Notes: a model not told the origin generated them from the letters alone. Numbered from the stretch's first letter, positions 42,434-54,715 are shown. The stretch is 64,000 nt of DNA from Triatoma infestans (GCA_011037195.1 JAAEAF010000105.1:62001-126000), one strand, 5' to 3'. Translations and numbers: made by a program.

Positions 42434-44763
42434 GTATGATAAGCAAGGTTATAAAATAATAACCGGTCTTCTAAAGGGCTTAGTTGACACTAGCCGCAGC
42501 TAGATACTATTATGAGTGAGATTTTTTTTTGTCGTGCATGCATGTCTTGTGCTATGTGCTCGTTTGGCTGCATTTAGGAATCATCGTCTCTGGTGGGGAA
42601 AGAAAACCTGAGCCGTCATGATTTTTGCGGAATACACTTTCCTGCTTGCCGGCTCTAATTTCATAGAGGTATCATATTTTATCCATAAGGTTCCAATTGC
42701 AGATAGTATCTACATTCTCCGAGGTGGTAGCGACTTTTATTTACAATACCTTTTTTGGAAGTATGTTGTACGAAAATTTACCTAAACTTAAATTATCATA
42801 CATTTTTATATTCTGCTACTTTCATCTTTTTTTTATGTGCAAAGTACTGGGTAAGGACTTTACACTTTACTTTGTTAGGACTTTTTTGTTAAGATTTTTC
42901 TTAACTAAGTTAAGAGCGTCTGATGTAAAAACTTCATCAACCTGGAGCGTTCTTTTTTAGTAAAATGGCATGAATTCTAAGTACAAACTACTTCGTACTT
43001 ATTAAATGCTGCACTCTTCTATTTCAGTCGTAAGTTAGTTATCAACAAAAACAGAAGCAAGTATGTAATACTTTTTCCAAATTCCATTTCTAGTTAGATT
43101 GCCAATAACGAATGTTTTTAGTAACTATTGAAACTCTTCCAAGAAAGCTCATTTAAGGAGTTTTTGGGGAGAGGTAATGTTATGCTTTCCTCCAAAAAGT
43201 TTATTAAGTTTAGATTTTCCCCTGTATATAATATTGAAGACAACTAATTATCTAGTAAGAATTATGAGTGAGAAAATTTGTCGTTTATAACTATGCTAAT
43301 TGAGTAAAAGAAGGTCTTGTATTTAAAAAAAAACAACAAAAAAACATTAATTTTAAATACTTGAAAATGAAATAATCTGATGATGTCAGTTGAATTTTCC
43401 TGATGGCAGTTAGGTTAGAGTTTACTTGTCACACATCAGGATCAGGCCAATAACTGAAAGTGACGCATATAAATTGTGCCATTTTGATGGCCAGGTTGCT
43501 CTGTTTTTATTGATCTGAATTTACTCCACTTTATATCCTACTGGTATCATGATATAGTTTCCTTAATCTTTAGTTTTAGTAAAACTACGATGCAGGATTT
43601 AGTAAAATAAATATAAATGTGTTGTATTTAATAAAAATTTACTGATCTGGGGTTATCTGGATTTATCTCTATAAGCTGAGTATGCTAATGTTCACACACT
43701 CTTTAGTCCGTTGATCCCATGTTTTTAGTCCCTTGAGGATTCTTAGGTGTACTTTCAGTAGATTCCCATGTCTATTCTACCTTACTTACAAATCATTCGA
43801 TGCACCATGCTCGGGAAGTTGGACGCTTTGAAATAAGACTATGTCAATTATTACTTCACTTTTGATTTGTTACTGGTGCATTTCTAGTTATTAATTACAT
43901 TCATGCTATTTAGAATTTGCTGGAAGTTAAATTGAATTTGTTAAACTTTTTCACCACTCCAAACTTGTCAAATAACGAACCCGTTTCTGACCAGACTTAT
44001 CTCGATCACTTCACGTAATGGCTACATGCCTCCATTATCAGTTTTTTTAAGCCGTTGCTTGCCACAAATGCTTTGTTTAGCAGCATGTGGCTTAATCCAG
44101 GAAACTGCCTTGATCCTCTTCTTCTTCTTTTTTTTTCTTAGACCTTATTGAATTAAGCGAACATTTCTATGACGCGAAATAACCTAGATTATGATGTACT
44201 TTCTGTCAAAAACCTGCGACGGAACATCGGTCTTGCACAAACTTACTTGCCATCTTAGCACAAACACTAATCCTTTGTTTCCTCCCTTCTCAAGTTATGG
44301 CAATCTTATCTCGCATGACAATTACTCGAATAATTTAAGCGAAAAAGATCTCTTTATCGTAAGCTCTAGAAAAGAGAAAATGAATCGTAAAGACAAAATT
44401 GCAATGAATAGTGTAATATTATAAATAAAACAAAGTGTAAATTATAAGTGAGCGCAAAATTTACAATTTAGTTGGACTTTGGGACTACCTCGTCATATGT
44501 TGAGTAGTGCATTTTAACTTTTAGACTGAGCAGTGTTCAACAATGTAGCGTAAAGCTAGACACTTTAACAATTGTCTTTAATAAATTGTTATTAAAGAAA
44601 TGCAAAGAGAATAAATAGTACAGTATTTTTAATAGATATTATTTAAACTTGAAAGTTTGTTGTCATCATTCCAAAAAAGACAGCCTTAATTGTTAAGCTT
44701 TATCTCATTCTCCTTAAACTTGGTGTAGTTATTTTATACAATTACACGAAGAGGTGTTTAGTG
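42434..44763. other. AT-rich stretch, no gene recognised
   Basis: Frames of 77-87 codons (42697-42960, 44191-44424) lack domains. HINE-like blocks appear near 43060-43260 (AAGCTCATTTAAGGAGTTTT, GGGGAGAGGTAATGTTATGC), probably a diverged minus copy. Confidence 0.35.
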
Positions 44764-44916
44764 ATGGATAAACGAATCAGAGATGGTTGTGTCCCAATGC
44801 CAACCAGCACTAAAACAGCAACAAAAATCATGTTGAAAGAGAAGTGTGCCACAAGTAAACCATATTATGATGGTGAAGTGGATGAGGTGATGAAGAGTGG
44901 CACGTCTTCTGACTAA
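44764..44916 (+). CDS. Small uncharacterised ORF (50 codons), doubtful
   Basis: ATG to TAA encodes a hydrophilic 50-residue peptide starting MDKRIRDGCVPMPTSTKT and ending DEVMKSGTSSD, followed at once by AATAAA (44917). The composition looks more protein-like than the surrounding DNA. It has no known domain, signal peptide or membrane segment. It may be an exon remnant or chance. Confidence 0.15.
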   Translation: MDKRIRDGCVPMPTSTKTATKIMLKEKCATSKPYYDGEVDEVMKSGTSSD

Positions 44917-46851
44917 ATAAAATATTAATTAAGCAAGTTGATTAATGGGAAGGAATATTAAATAGAGATGGAGGATGTTAAGGAGTGGAACAGTGCTGCT
45001 GTTGGTGAGAAATAAGTCTAGAAGAGAAGAAGAACTCTTTAAAAGACGAAGGAATGAGAAGGAAAACGTGACTGGATAAGGCAATCAGCTTGGCCTATTC
45101 CCTTCTTGCTTCAATACTGAGTAGTACTCTCGTGCACAGAGCCAATATCTTACAAAAACGGCTCTCTGCAATAAACTGCAATTGGAATATATGTACCACT
45201 ATTCCGAGAGAAGTTACTCTAATTCTTTTCAATCCCCTTTTTCTTAATCGGTAATCCATTCGCAGACTTAGAAGGTATATAACGATCTTGAGTTGTAGGA
45301 CGACTTAAAGGCTTAGAAGAAGAAGAAAACATAATATTACAGTTCGTGATAGCATTTCCAATTCAATTTTGATTTTACTTTATTTTTGATAGCTCTCTAT
45401 TAAAATATATAAATATAATCAAATTGCTATCAATATTGATGATGAGCGTTTTATAAAAGAATTAAAGAAATTAATTTGGCTGGCAAACTTCTACTCGGTA
45501 AAACTCTTCTTCATATTATTTGCTATTAAAGGGATTGTGGGACATCATATCATACAATTAGAGTAGGCTCTGTGAGATTGGAAACGGGTTACGTCTAATA
45601 TAATTAACAAAATCTTCAGAAGAATGATTGATTTACTCGGTTATTGGTCTGAACATACATCCCTTGATTAAGATTTGTTACCTAAGGTTGGCGGAACTTT
45701 ATAATAAACATTTTAATTTTAATTTCTGTTTTGACGGCCGAAGTTTTCTGTATGAAGTGGTATTTCAGTGAAGAACCAATTGTTCAGCCAAATTTTGTTT
45801 TATTTTATCAACTTATTAGTTACAGATCTTTTTAATAAATTTCTTACGTTTCGGCACTAAACGTGCCATCCTCAGAGGAAATTCTACAATTATAAAAATA
45901 TTGCTTACACATTTACATATAAATATACTTATTACACCATAAAACTAGTATATATTTTTGTCCAAAAATTACTAACCAGTTTTTTATTCTGCAATTTATG
46001 TGAAAGTTTTCTATGCATTATTTTGTGGGCTTCGTTATTTAAGCTTAAGCATTGTCTGCTTTCGTTTTCGGATAAAATTGTTTGATATTTTATATAGTCA
46101 GCCAATTTTTCTTTATTGCTGGTACCGTGAAATATGTTTCTTATTATTATCTTAATTTTTTTACTGTAAATTTATATAATTATAGTTTTATATTTTAATT
46201 AATGTGTTTTTGATTTTTAAGATAGTTAATTAATAAAGCTTAATCACAATTGTACTTACAGAATGTATTTTGAGTACATAAATGGCATTCTGAGTTTAAA
46301 CACTATTTGAAAATTCTAGGTTATGATCAGTTTTTGGTAAATACCTATCTTTCTTAGATCTTTAGCAAGTATGATATGAACTGCTTTTGTAAATAACCTA
46401 ATAAGTAGAGACGTATATTTTGTAATTGACTCCTCATATAATTAACTTATAGAATAGTTAGCTTATTAGGTTTAAAAGAATCTTATTTGTCTGTAACATG
46501 TAATCAAGAGAAAATTTGAATTATTGCTCAATTAAGATTAATTAATAAAAAAATTTGGCCACCTTGTCATGCATTATCACAAGTATTGGTTACATAGTTG
46601 AAAATTAAAATTTATGTTCCCTAAAACATTGAAGACGATTTTTTTTTAATTTTCTTATCTTTCGTCCAATTTTTATGCAATAAATTTTTGAATGAATATG
46701 CATATTTAAATTTTGATACGAATTAGATTGTCTGGTAAGTTTAATATCCATTAATACGTAATTATGACCATCTAAACAATTTGTTTTTGTATGTTGTTAA
46801 TTGTACAAAATTAAAAAAAAAAAATAAGTTATTTCTGAATGATGTTGTAGA
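44917..46851. other. AT-rich stretch with one hairpin motif
   Basis: No gene recognised. A purine-rich part (44960-45070) and the motif at 45847-45875 are the only points of note. Confidence 0.4.
45847..45875 (-). other. Hammerhead-like hairpin motif
   Basis: On the minus strand: CTGAGGA-T-GGCAC-GTTTA-GTGCC-GAAACG. The 5-bp stem is perfect. It has the same TGANGA-N-stem-GAAAC plan as the fold-back motifs but no second inverted arm nearby. Confidence 0.45.
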
Positions 46852-46938
46852 GCAGTGCTCCGCAACCTTTTCTTGCCCGCTGTACAACAAAGTTCTTCCC
46901 CTAATAACGCGGCACCCCAAAAGTAAATATATATATAT

Positions 46939-47150
46939 TCTTTTTTTTAAATTTAAGCCGTGAAACATCTATGGTCATTAGCGACCGGAGCCTTCTCAGA
47001 GCAATGCCGGTCTCCGGACAGTGTTCTCTTGTTACAGACAAACTGTCTATCACCGGACAGTGAGCTAGCTGTAGATGCTCCTAGAAAGAAAAAAATCTAA
47101 GGCCTTCGTGTGGGAATCCAGTACGCTACCACTTAGCTATTCCCTTCCCT
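46939..47150 (-). mobile_element. tRNA-derived SINE (family 1), near full length
   Basis: On the minus strand: GGAAGGGAATAGCTAAGTGG (A box region), TGGATTCCCAC (worn B box), CTTTCTAGGAGCATCTACAG, CACTGTCCGGTGATAGACAG, CACTGTCCGGAGACCGGCAT, GCTAATGACCATAGATG and an A-rich tail. It is the most complete copy of the family here. It sits inside the hAT remnant and is younger than it. Confidence 0.75.
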
Positions 47151-47315
47151 TAAAATGTATATATACAAAATAGAATGCATAAATATTATGTAATTTTTTT
47201 TATTTGTTTCATAGATAACTTAAAAATTATGCTTATATAACAAAATGTTTAAAAAAAAGGGTAATTAATGTGATACCTAAGCTAGTTTCAATGAACACAA
47301 ATGTTTTATATTCAG

Positions 47316-47643
47316 CTAGATATTTGAAAGTGCAACCCAAAGTTCTTGATTAAGACCTTTTAAGCACGAACGCTTCGCATTTTCAATTAACACTAGAGTT
47401 GAAAAACTTTGTTTACATTATTATGTCGTTCAGAATGGGAGTAGAATTTAATTTAAATAGCGTCCTCTGAAATCCGAGGATATTCTTGCGTAATCGCAAT
47501 CCATAAAGCATCCATTGGAACTTCGGCAAAGTAAAGTTTTGCGTTCCGTCGCTAATCAATTCAATAAATTCCTCTCGAATTTGCAGAGACAGTGCATCTG
47601 CAGAAGTCATATCTGCATTGGTTGCGAAAAGATTTCGAATCAA
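47316..47643 (-). pseudogene. hAT transposase C-terminal remnant
   Basis: The minus-strand frame SLQIREEFIELISDGT...KFQWMLYGLR resembles the segment before the hAT dimerisation domain in ZBED5/SCAND3-like transposases (L-x-x-E-L-x-x-L-x-x-D...F..V....FW). After frame damage, NAKRSCLKGLNQELWVALSN near 47320-47380 matches the typical C-terminal 'R-x-x-L-x-x-x-x-x-L-R-V-A-L-S' ending. It lacks the zinc finger and catalytic residues. Not functional. Confidence 0.5.
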
Positions 47644-47772
47644 GTCCTATTGTTCTATTTATTAATTGAATACAAATAGTGGTCAAATTTATTCACCACT
47701 TTTGGTATTATTTATTTGTTATACAGACAGGCCACATGCGGCTCATGGCTAAGCCACCCACCCCTGCGTTGA

Positions 47773-48109
47773 AGTAGAGTATTTTAATTAAGAAGCTGAA
47801 ATGACAATTTGGAATTTTTATTCTGACTTCTTAGGTTGACTTCTATAATTTAACTGTTCTTCTATAATTTCTCTTTTTGTTTGGCTGATTTGATATTATT
47901 TTTACCACTCACTTGATTATATAAATTGCCATAAAACCAATTTTTTCTCCTTGCAAGTTACCCTCACAAATTTTTAGTTTTACTTTTAATTGTAAGTTAA
48001 TTATAAACGTGAAATTGTGGCTGATTTAAGTTTTTTTTTTTATTACACGAAAAAAATACATTTTTTTCTGCAATCATTGAATAATGTGACGATTATTACA
48101 TTAAATTTA
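47773..48109. other. AT-rich stretch, nothing recognised
   Basis: No supported feature. Confidence 0.4.
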
Positions 48110-48430
48110 GTGAAGAAAGTTCAACTTTCATACACAAATGAGGTACACACTCTTTTTCACACTAGTGCGTATAAACGAAATGTTATTCAACTCTAATTAC
48201 CCGACATCTAGCGACACTACGCGATAACAAGATCAAAACAAATCCCAGATTCAGCGGATTTGAGGTTATATCAAACGGAACAGGTTATAGAGAGATGGAG
48301 TATTTGACTTGAATTAAAATACTTGCATTTTTTCACATTTTTCACTTCTTTTTTTTATATTCATATAAATTAAAAACCAATTTAATACGGTTACAGAAAA
48401 TACATTAGTGTTTGTGGCACTGGTTTCAGT
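48110..48430 (-). repeat. Interspersed repeat, inverse copy of 39690-40010
   Basis: Inverse block order relative to 39690-40010 (CACACTAGTGCGTATAAACG, AACTCTAATTACCCGACATC, TTATATTCATATAAATTAAA, GTGTTTGTGGCACTGG). About 80% similar by eye, with small indels. Confidence 0.65.
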
Positions 48431-48484
48431 TTCCAGTCTTGGCCTAGGATTGTATTTGATGTATTATTGTGAGTGATATAATAT

Positions 48485-48552
48485 TGTAAGGTATGTTTGT
48501 ATCCACCTCTATGTTCACGGCACCTGGAAGCTCGCCTGAAAAAATAGGCATT
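48485..48552 (+). mobile_element. SINE family 2, 3' fragment
   Basis: GGCACCTGGAAGCTCGCCTGAAAAAATAGG resembles the end of the 18463-18649 SINE (GACGTTAAGCCCGCCTGAAAA), with comparable upstream sequence. The tRNA-like head is absent. Confidence 0.4.
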
Positions 48553-49440
48553 GCTTTACTTTACTTTTTATTTTACTATGTATAAATATATTATAAATAC
48601 ATCAGACAGTACATAAACAGAATAGCATATATATAAAATATATATATGTGTATTTTTACTTGCCTATTCTTTTGCATTCTAGGAATAACTTGTCATCTAG
48701 GAATATCTTTGCCCTTTTATTTTTTATAGCTTTTCAGTTGCTCTTGTGAATAAATATTATTAACTTTACTCTATACTTTTGTTTAGATTTTATGAAACTT
48801 GACTTTATCTGTCTTGCGAGCATACGCTGTAGTTCCTATCAGAATTGTAGAAATTACAATTTCAAATAGAAATTTTAAAAAACCACTTTTCTTTTCAAAT
48901 TGTAAACAATTATATTTTGAATGGTAATGATTGACTATTGAGACAAGTTATTAAAATAAGAAATATAGTTTAGTAATAGAAATCAAATCTCATAGGTTTA
49001 TTGTAACTTTGTGACACTAATTATGATAATAGGTCATTTATGTGAAAATGTATGAAGCGTGAAGTATAATTAGGTGACATTATTAAGCTTAATAACGGTA
49101 ATGCGCATTAATTAGGGATGTATAATTAGTATAAACACACTAGTATAGTAATTAATTATAGTGATGTTTGTTAATTATGCTACAACTAGGTAGTGCTAGT
49201 GTTGCTGAACTTAGTGTTGTTAGTGTTATAGTTCTTGTTTTCAGTATTTAGCTCGTATATATATACGCTCATTATTTCCTCTGTACTTTGGTTTCATTCT
49301 GAAATAAACCCAGCAGAACATTGGAAATATCTGTTGCAGTATCTCCCTTGTTGACCTCATTACTTGCAATAACAATATATTAGCTAATTGCTATTGGAAC
49401 CAGCTTTTCCCTTTAAGTTATTAATTGTTTTACCAGCATA
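48553..49440. other. AT-rich stretch with LTR-like signals
   Basis: A TATA-like CGTATATATATACG (49254) is followed about 60 bp later by GAAATAAA (49301) and a CAATAACA end (49365-49372). The spacing recalls U3-R-U5, but no left boundary or target duplication could be fixed. Confidence 0.25.
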
Positions 49441-49464
49441 GTTGTGTGAGTGTTTCACACCAGA
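49441..49464 (-). mobile_element. HINE-like element, solitary 5' end
   Basis: Only the outermost GTTGTGTGAGTGTTTCACAC plus CAGA remains, followed by a T-run as at every other copy. The body is missing, so this is a truncated relic. Confidence 0.6.
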
Positions 49465-52019
49465 TTTCTTTTTTTTTTGGCGCTACATTATTTTTTGCGC
49501 TTTGCGCCCATCCTGGCATCCTCTTTTAGCTGCCACTTTTCGAAGTTGCGTTTTGAGTTATGCTGACTTTCCATTTCAACTGCGACTTCCGACCCTTTAA
49601 GTATGCTCATCCATCAACTTCCTCGAACAATCGTAAACCTTCAGGATCCATTATCACAACACATGTTATTCCCAAAAATGTATCGGCGATAGAAAATCTG
49701 TTTATACCACGTTCATTTTTATATAATTCCTCCAAATGGACGTTAGTTCTTAGTTTCTATATAACCAATCATTAGTAGCGAGAAATTAAGTTTGTCATAA
49801 TACTTGGATGTATTTGTAATGGTAGCACGATGGTTTGATAAATGGTGGATTATGTAAATAAGAACACAACGAATTTGTTCTAAACTCACAACTATATTTT
49901 ATCGATTTTACTTATAAAGAAGGAAGGAGTTATAGAGGAAAGAGTAACCGAGCAAAGAATGAATTATTGTTGGTAGCTGGATGAATGTAGAATGGTGTAG
50001 CGCTGATGGTGGGCTGATTAGAACACTTGCTTGTTCTAATGTTAGTGAGTTAATGGTTAGTGAACCTCTCAAGATTGAAATTGATGTAGCGATTAATCTT
50101 TATTCTTTAATGTATATCTGATAACTCATTCTTAAGCCCCTCAGACGTTCGAAATTATTGAATACCTCTCACCGCTAGAAATAGTTTCCAGATGACAGAT
50201 TGAATGTTTAATTTGAATTCCATAATTGCAGTTTCAGAGGGTGTAATGCTGCGTAGTTAAGGTGCGCTTGGGGATTCAGTGGTGATAGCTTGATGCAGTT
50301 GCTAATAAAACTGTTGAGACCAGCTTCTATGTGGCAAATTTGCTGGCGATTGGTTGCATTACATGGTCCAAGCATTCGGCTCTCTATCAACGTTTTGTAT
50401 TTTTTAAGAAGATTTAGAGAACAATTTTGAGAGAAATATAGAACAACTTTTCATTTGTTTCTTCAGACAGATGTAAGATTTGAAATTTCATGCCTTTGCA
50501 GTATTCACTTTGGAAAGCCCTCAGTTACTCTCTGGAAGGTATAACTCCCAAATTGGTCACTCACATTCCCTTGCTGCTATTCTCTGATACAAGTATTTGA
50601 AATACAATTTACTTCATTTTGGCCTAAAAAAAAAAACCTCTGCAATCCATTTTGACCATGGGTTTTTTTGTTTTTTGATAAAATTTAGTAATTTATTTTC
50701 CAGGTCAGTAAAACACGCTAAACCAAATAATTAAACTGAGCGATTTGGAATAGTTTTTTTTTATTGGATTATCGACTTCTGGAGCACATTTCAATATGAT
50801 TAAACAATAGGCACGCTCAGGCCTTATCACACTTTAGGCTTTTCATTCTGTCATGCTCCAACTCCAGCCTCGTTGAAGCCCATAAATATTCCTCGTGATA
50901 GATTAGCTCCTTCAATATTATAACAATTTTATATCATCTATATAGTATTAACGAATAATTATTTGTAAATAAATACATTTTGATCAAAATTTATCAAAAT
51001 TAGAATTTGCAACTGCACTAACACGAAGGTAGGTAATTATGTAATTGTTTAGCAGCAGAGGTATTTTTCCTTTTAGTTTCAATATTTTATGTGGAAACAT
51101 ATGATTCTTAGATTTCACTTTTGTATGTATTCATTCTAATTACTTATTTTCTCCATCTGTAATTGACATAATTATATTTTTTCTTAAAATGTATTAAAAA
51201 TGTTTCGTCAGTAATTTATTATGAATTTTGCCTCTTCTAAAATATCATTTAAAAATTAATATTGTGAGTGCAAAAAAAAGTAACCTGCGGTTAAAAGAGT
51301 TATCCACAGTGAGAAGGTTGGCGTAAAATTTACTTGGTCGTGGCAAAAAGAAAAAGAAAAAAATGAGATGAGTTGCCTCTCCTGCCTGCCCTTCATTACT
51401 TTGCCACCACTCACCCTTGGCTCACAAAACTTTTTAGAGCTTAAACGTTGAAAAACTTCTCGGAAAGTACCTCTGTCTGTGGGTGGGCAACCATACTATA
51501 TACTAAATGATGGGTTGGTGTAAGTTAGAGAAGGGGTAAAATGTAAAAGGAAAGAGGTTGGGAAGCTAGAGGTTTTACTTGCCGGAGGGGTGATTTTTCA
51601 AGAGATGTCTGGCGTTGTAAGTGTATGAGTGGAAGCCCTGAAGCGGACGTGGACTGATGGAGGAATAGCGAGCTAGAACAAGGATGCTGGCCAACACCCA
51701 GGCGCTTTTAGCTGATCCTTCTGCAGTATGCTTTACGGTTGCTGTTATTGACGTTTGTCCCAAGCTCATCCACCACTGAAGATTACTGGGTATTAAGTTA
51801 GTATACACTTCTTCTTCTAGCTCCTCTCACTGTCTCAATCTATCTGACACATTTGCCATACAATGTATGTATGTATTTGTTGTCTTTCTTTTGACTACCA
51901 GTTATGTGTGCAGTGAACTCCACATTATTAGGAGTCAAGTTCAGTTTTGGGCTTTTTTACGTAGCTTTTTCTTCTATCCTGCTACCGCCCACTCTTTATC
52001 TTTTCTTCTTTCTTTCACT

Positions 52020-52061
<42 letters not shown>

Positions 52062-52603
52062 GTATTTGTGTGTGTATATATATATATATTTTTTGAGGTA
52101 CAAACTCCCTCTTTGAGGTTAGTTGAGAAGGTGACCGTTGGATATATATAGTAGAAAGAAGATCTTTTTCATCACTTAATGTGACGTATAAACTTAAGTC
52201 CTGATCCACTTTCTCTATTCCGTCTTTCTCCATGGCCCTGGACGGATGGTAAAAAACTTCATTTCTCCAAATCTCCCCTAGCAAAAGTTTCTTTCTCAGT
52301 GTTCTGTTCAAAAGACAAGTTCAAAATCATTTTTTTTGCCTCCTTTCTAAGTTTTAATTGGTTTTTTTTTTTTTTTTTACTTAATTAAAACAGTGAGATC
52401 TGAACTAATTTTTAAGTACTAAGTTGAAATAAAAGTATGAAGATTAGAATCAGTTAATTTTTTCTTCTTTTTTTTAATCGCTTTAAATCACTTTGGAAGG
52501 GGGATGGATTTGAAATAAGCAGTTTCTTTGAGTTTGATATTTTAAATTGCGAACAAGTTCAGTTTCTATTGGTAACAACATATTCTCAACTGGCAGTGAG
52601 TTT
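49465..52603. other. Unassigned AT-rich stretch
   Basis: No gene recognised. Frames at 49560-49775 and 51575-51808 have no domain. (TA)n microsatellites lie at 52024-52056 and 52075-52090. The part 51320-51840 is less AT-rich and may be another repeat. Confidence 0.35.
52024..52056. repeat. (TA)n microsatellite
   Basis: About 16 TA units. The second short tract at 52075-52090 follows a GTGTGTG stretch. Confidence 0.95.
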
Positions 52604-52765
52604 CTTTTTTTTTTCCCCCAAAGTTCGGAGTCTTCTCAGTGCACTGCCGGCCTCCGGTGCTATAAGAGTTTCCTAGAAATAAAAAATCTAAGGGCAGCAG
52701 CTGGATTCGAACCCGGGACCGCCGCATTGCTAGTCCAGCGCTCTACCACTGAGCTAATCCCTTCC
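52604..52765 (-). mobile_element. tRNA-derived SINE (family 1) with well-preserved tRNA-like head
   Basis: On the minus strand the head reads GGAAGGGATTAGCTCAGTGG, then GGTTCGAATCC, giving intact A and B boxes. The loop CTAGCAA between them places AGC at the anticodon position, so it is tRNA-Ala-like. A shortened body (missing the central CACTGTCC block) and an A-rich tail follow (plus T-run near 52604-52614). Stem pairing in the head is imperfect, so I do not call a functional tRNA gene. Confidence 0.8.
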
Positions 52766-53364
52766 TTCGTGTCTGTCGTAAGTATTAATTCACTTAGCTT
52801 AAATTATGATTCTTTTTTTTTTTTTTCAATTTGCTGAACCCGAATAGATATAGTTGATTTTACTAAGAAATATTTTTGGCATGGCACTTTGCGATACGAA
52901 TTTTTTTTAAAAATAATTCTGAAAATTGAATCAGATCACTGAATAAATTTGCGGCAGTCTCTTTACATAATTGGCGCTTACTGGAAGCCTTTTTTTTTTT
53001 TAGTAATCGGAAGAGATTGATATTTAGAAAAAAACTATATAAATATAAATTATTGTATTTTTTCAGTATTTTTTACAGTATCAGTTTCAGTTTTACAGTA
53101 TTTTGAAAATACTTGATTACTGGATATACGTATTTTCAAGTTTCCTGATCCCGAAAAAGTAGTTTTCACCAATATTATCAAGTTTTGAGATTATCTGAAT
53201 ACGAAAGAAATTATTTTGAGCGGAATCCTTTTTCTCTTTTGAAGTTAGGATTCAAGTTATACGTACATAGAGCTCGCCTGTTTGCTACACTGCTTAGCAG
53301 CTTCGTCTAAACGAGCTATATAAAATTATATTACATAAAATTTGTGATTTACGATTTAATATTT
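52766..53364. other. AT-rich stretch, nothing recognised
   Basis: Contains a local repeat of TTTTACAGTAT/TTTCAGTATT units near 53063-53105 and no gene. Confidence 0.4.
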
Positions 53365-53945
53365 AACGTGGAACCCACACACCAGACATAAACGGACTTT
53401 CCTCATCGACCATTTCAGACTACTTGCTCTACTCCTTGACAAGCGCTCCAAACTCACTCTACAGATTAAAGACGACTCTATACTTCACTACTCGTACCCA
53501 TCTGCATGTACGGACTAGAACTCTACAGAACCATAAAAGGTACCAACCTCAACAGAATACAAACCCTGCAGTCCAAAATACTCTGACGCACAGTCGATGC
53601 TCCTTATTACGTTTCCAACCATACAATCAACATAGATCTGAAGACTCCCTTTTGTCCAAGAGTTAGCAAAGTTCCATACAAGAAATTCCACAGAAGCCTT
53701 ACCCATCATCTCAATCCTCTCGCCCATACTCTCGCCTCTACCGACCTCCAGGCAATTCTGCAAGGCGATTGAGCAAGGCGATTGAGATGTCGTTAGCCTC
53801 GTGACATAACTAATGGTAGTTGCCGCTGGATAACTATCATTCATGACCATCGTATTATTTATATCTCTTCCTACCTTATTTACTTGATACATATTTATTT
53901 ATGTAGTGGTAAATATTCAGTAAAATAATTAAAAAAAATATAAAA
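53365..53945 (+). mobile_element. Decayed Jockey-type non-LTR retrotransposon, 3' end
   Basis: Pieced across frames: KRSKLTLQIK near 53440, NLNRIQTLQSKIL near 53550, then RTVDAPYYVSNHTINIDLKT and HHLNPLAHTLAST. A TGA sits where relatives have Arg (near 53586). The 3' UTR ends AATAATTAAAAAAAATATAA. It parallels 10620-11225 in content and damage. The 3' UTR is shared with 55509-55700, so both belong to one subfamily. Confidence 0.75.
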
Positions 53946-54585
53946 ATTTTAAAAATATTTAAATAATATAATTAATTGTATTTTTTGTTATCATATACAA
54001 ATTCTTTAATTCAAGTTTTAATGGATATATTATGAAAACAGTAGTGAACAGTTTAGTCAGTTGAGATAAACATGTGTAGAGAGAAGATGTAGTAATCTCT
54101 GTCAGACGGTATGTACATATTAGTGATAGTGTAGTTTGTATGTGTTTGCCGTGATTACAATCGCCTTCTCTTGCTGCGGTATAGCCTCCACAACAGCAGA
54201 ACATTCACTCTCAACTACACTACACCAGCGTTATTAACATCACTAGACCGCTGGGATCACTAGCTTTGGTCTCGTCTGGATCGTCTGGAATGTTTAACAT
54301 ACATTCACTCACTCACAACACACACACACACACACACACACACGTATATATATATATATAAAACGAACACCATTGTTCAACCTTATTGTTACTATTACGC
54401 CACCTTCTTTATACACTTCATGCATTCGTTTATTCTACACTGAATATATTTATTATATGTATCTAGTTATTTTTAAAGAAATATGCTTTTAAGTTAGTGA
54501 CAGCAGTTTACTAAAAGCCGATCAAAAAATATCTTCCCATGGCTTCCATTGACAGTTTAGTAATCTTATTTATTTAGATTTTAAT
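53946..54585. other. AT-rich stretch with (CA)n/(TA)n
   Basis: (CA)n at 54317-54343 runs into (TA)n at 54345-54360. No gene recognised. Confidence 0.5.
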
Positions 54586-54715
54586 TTTTACTTTCTCTTA
54601 CTCCTAGTAGGAGGAAGTATTGTAAGAGTGTTAAATTTTCGATATCGAGTTTTCACCGGAAATATCCGTTTTGAGGTCCCGTGAGTCCAAAAAAAGTGAT
54701 TTTTTAGACTATGGT

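Larger units (their letters stand above)
46852..47772 (-). mobile_element. Decayed, internally deleted hAT transposon
   Basis: The left end reads CAGTGCTCCGCAACCTTTTC, and the right end on the minus strand reads CAGGGGTGGGTGGCTTAGCC. Both resemble hAT (Charlie-like) termini. Flanking octamers GTTGTAGA and GTTGAAGT agree at 6 of 8 positions, suggesting a worn 8-bp target duplication. The transposase C-terminus lies at 47316-47643. A SINE is nested at 46939-47150. Most of the transposase is gone. Confidence 0.55.

Noticed and set aside
48650..49372. Possible additional solo LTR ending CAATAACA
   Set aside because: TATA and AATAAA are spaced plausibly, but no matching TG start with a convincing target duplication could be fixed.
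52689..52765. Possible functional tRNA-Ala gene
   Set aside because: A and B boxes are good, but anticodon and acceptor stems pair poorly and a SINE body with A-rich tail follows, so it is the head of a SINE.
53424..53666. 80-codon plus-strand frame
   Set aside because: It is in a different frame from the Jockey motifs (TVDAPYYVSN), so it is a shadow of the broken ORF2.
53515..53892. 125-codon minus-strand frame
   Set aside because: It is the antisense of a decayed Jockey ORF2 end. The sense strand has the recognisable motifs.
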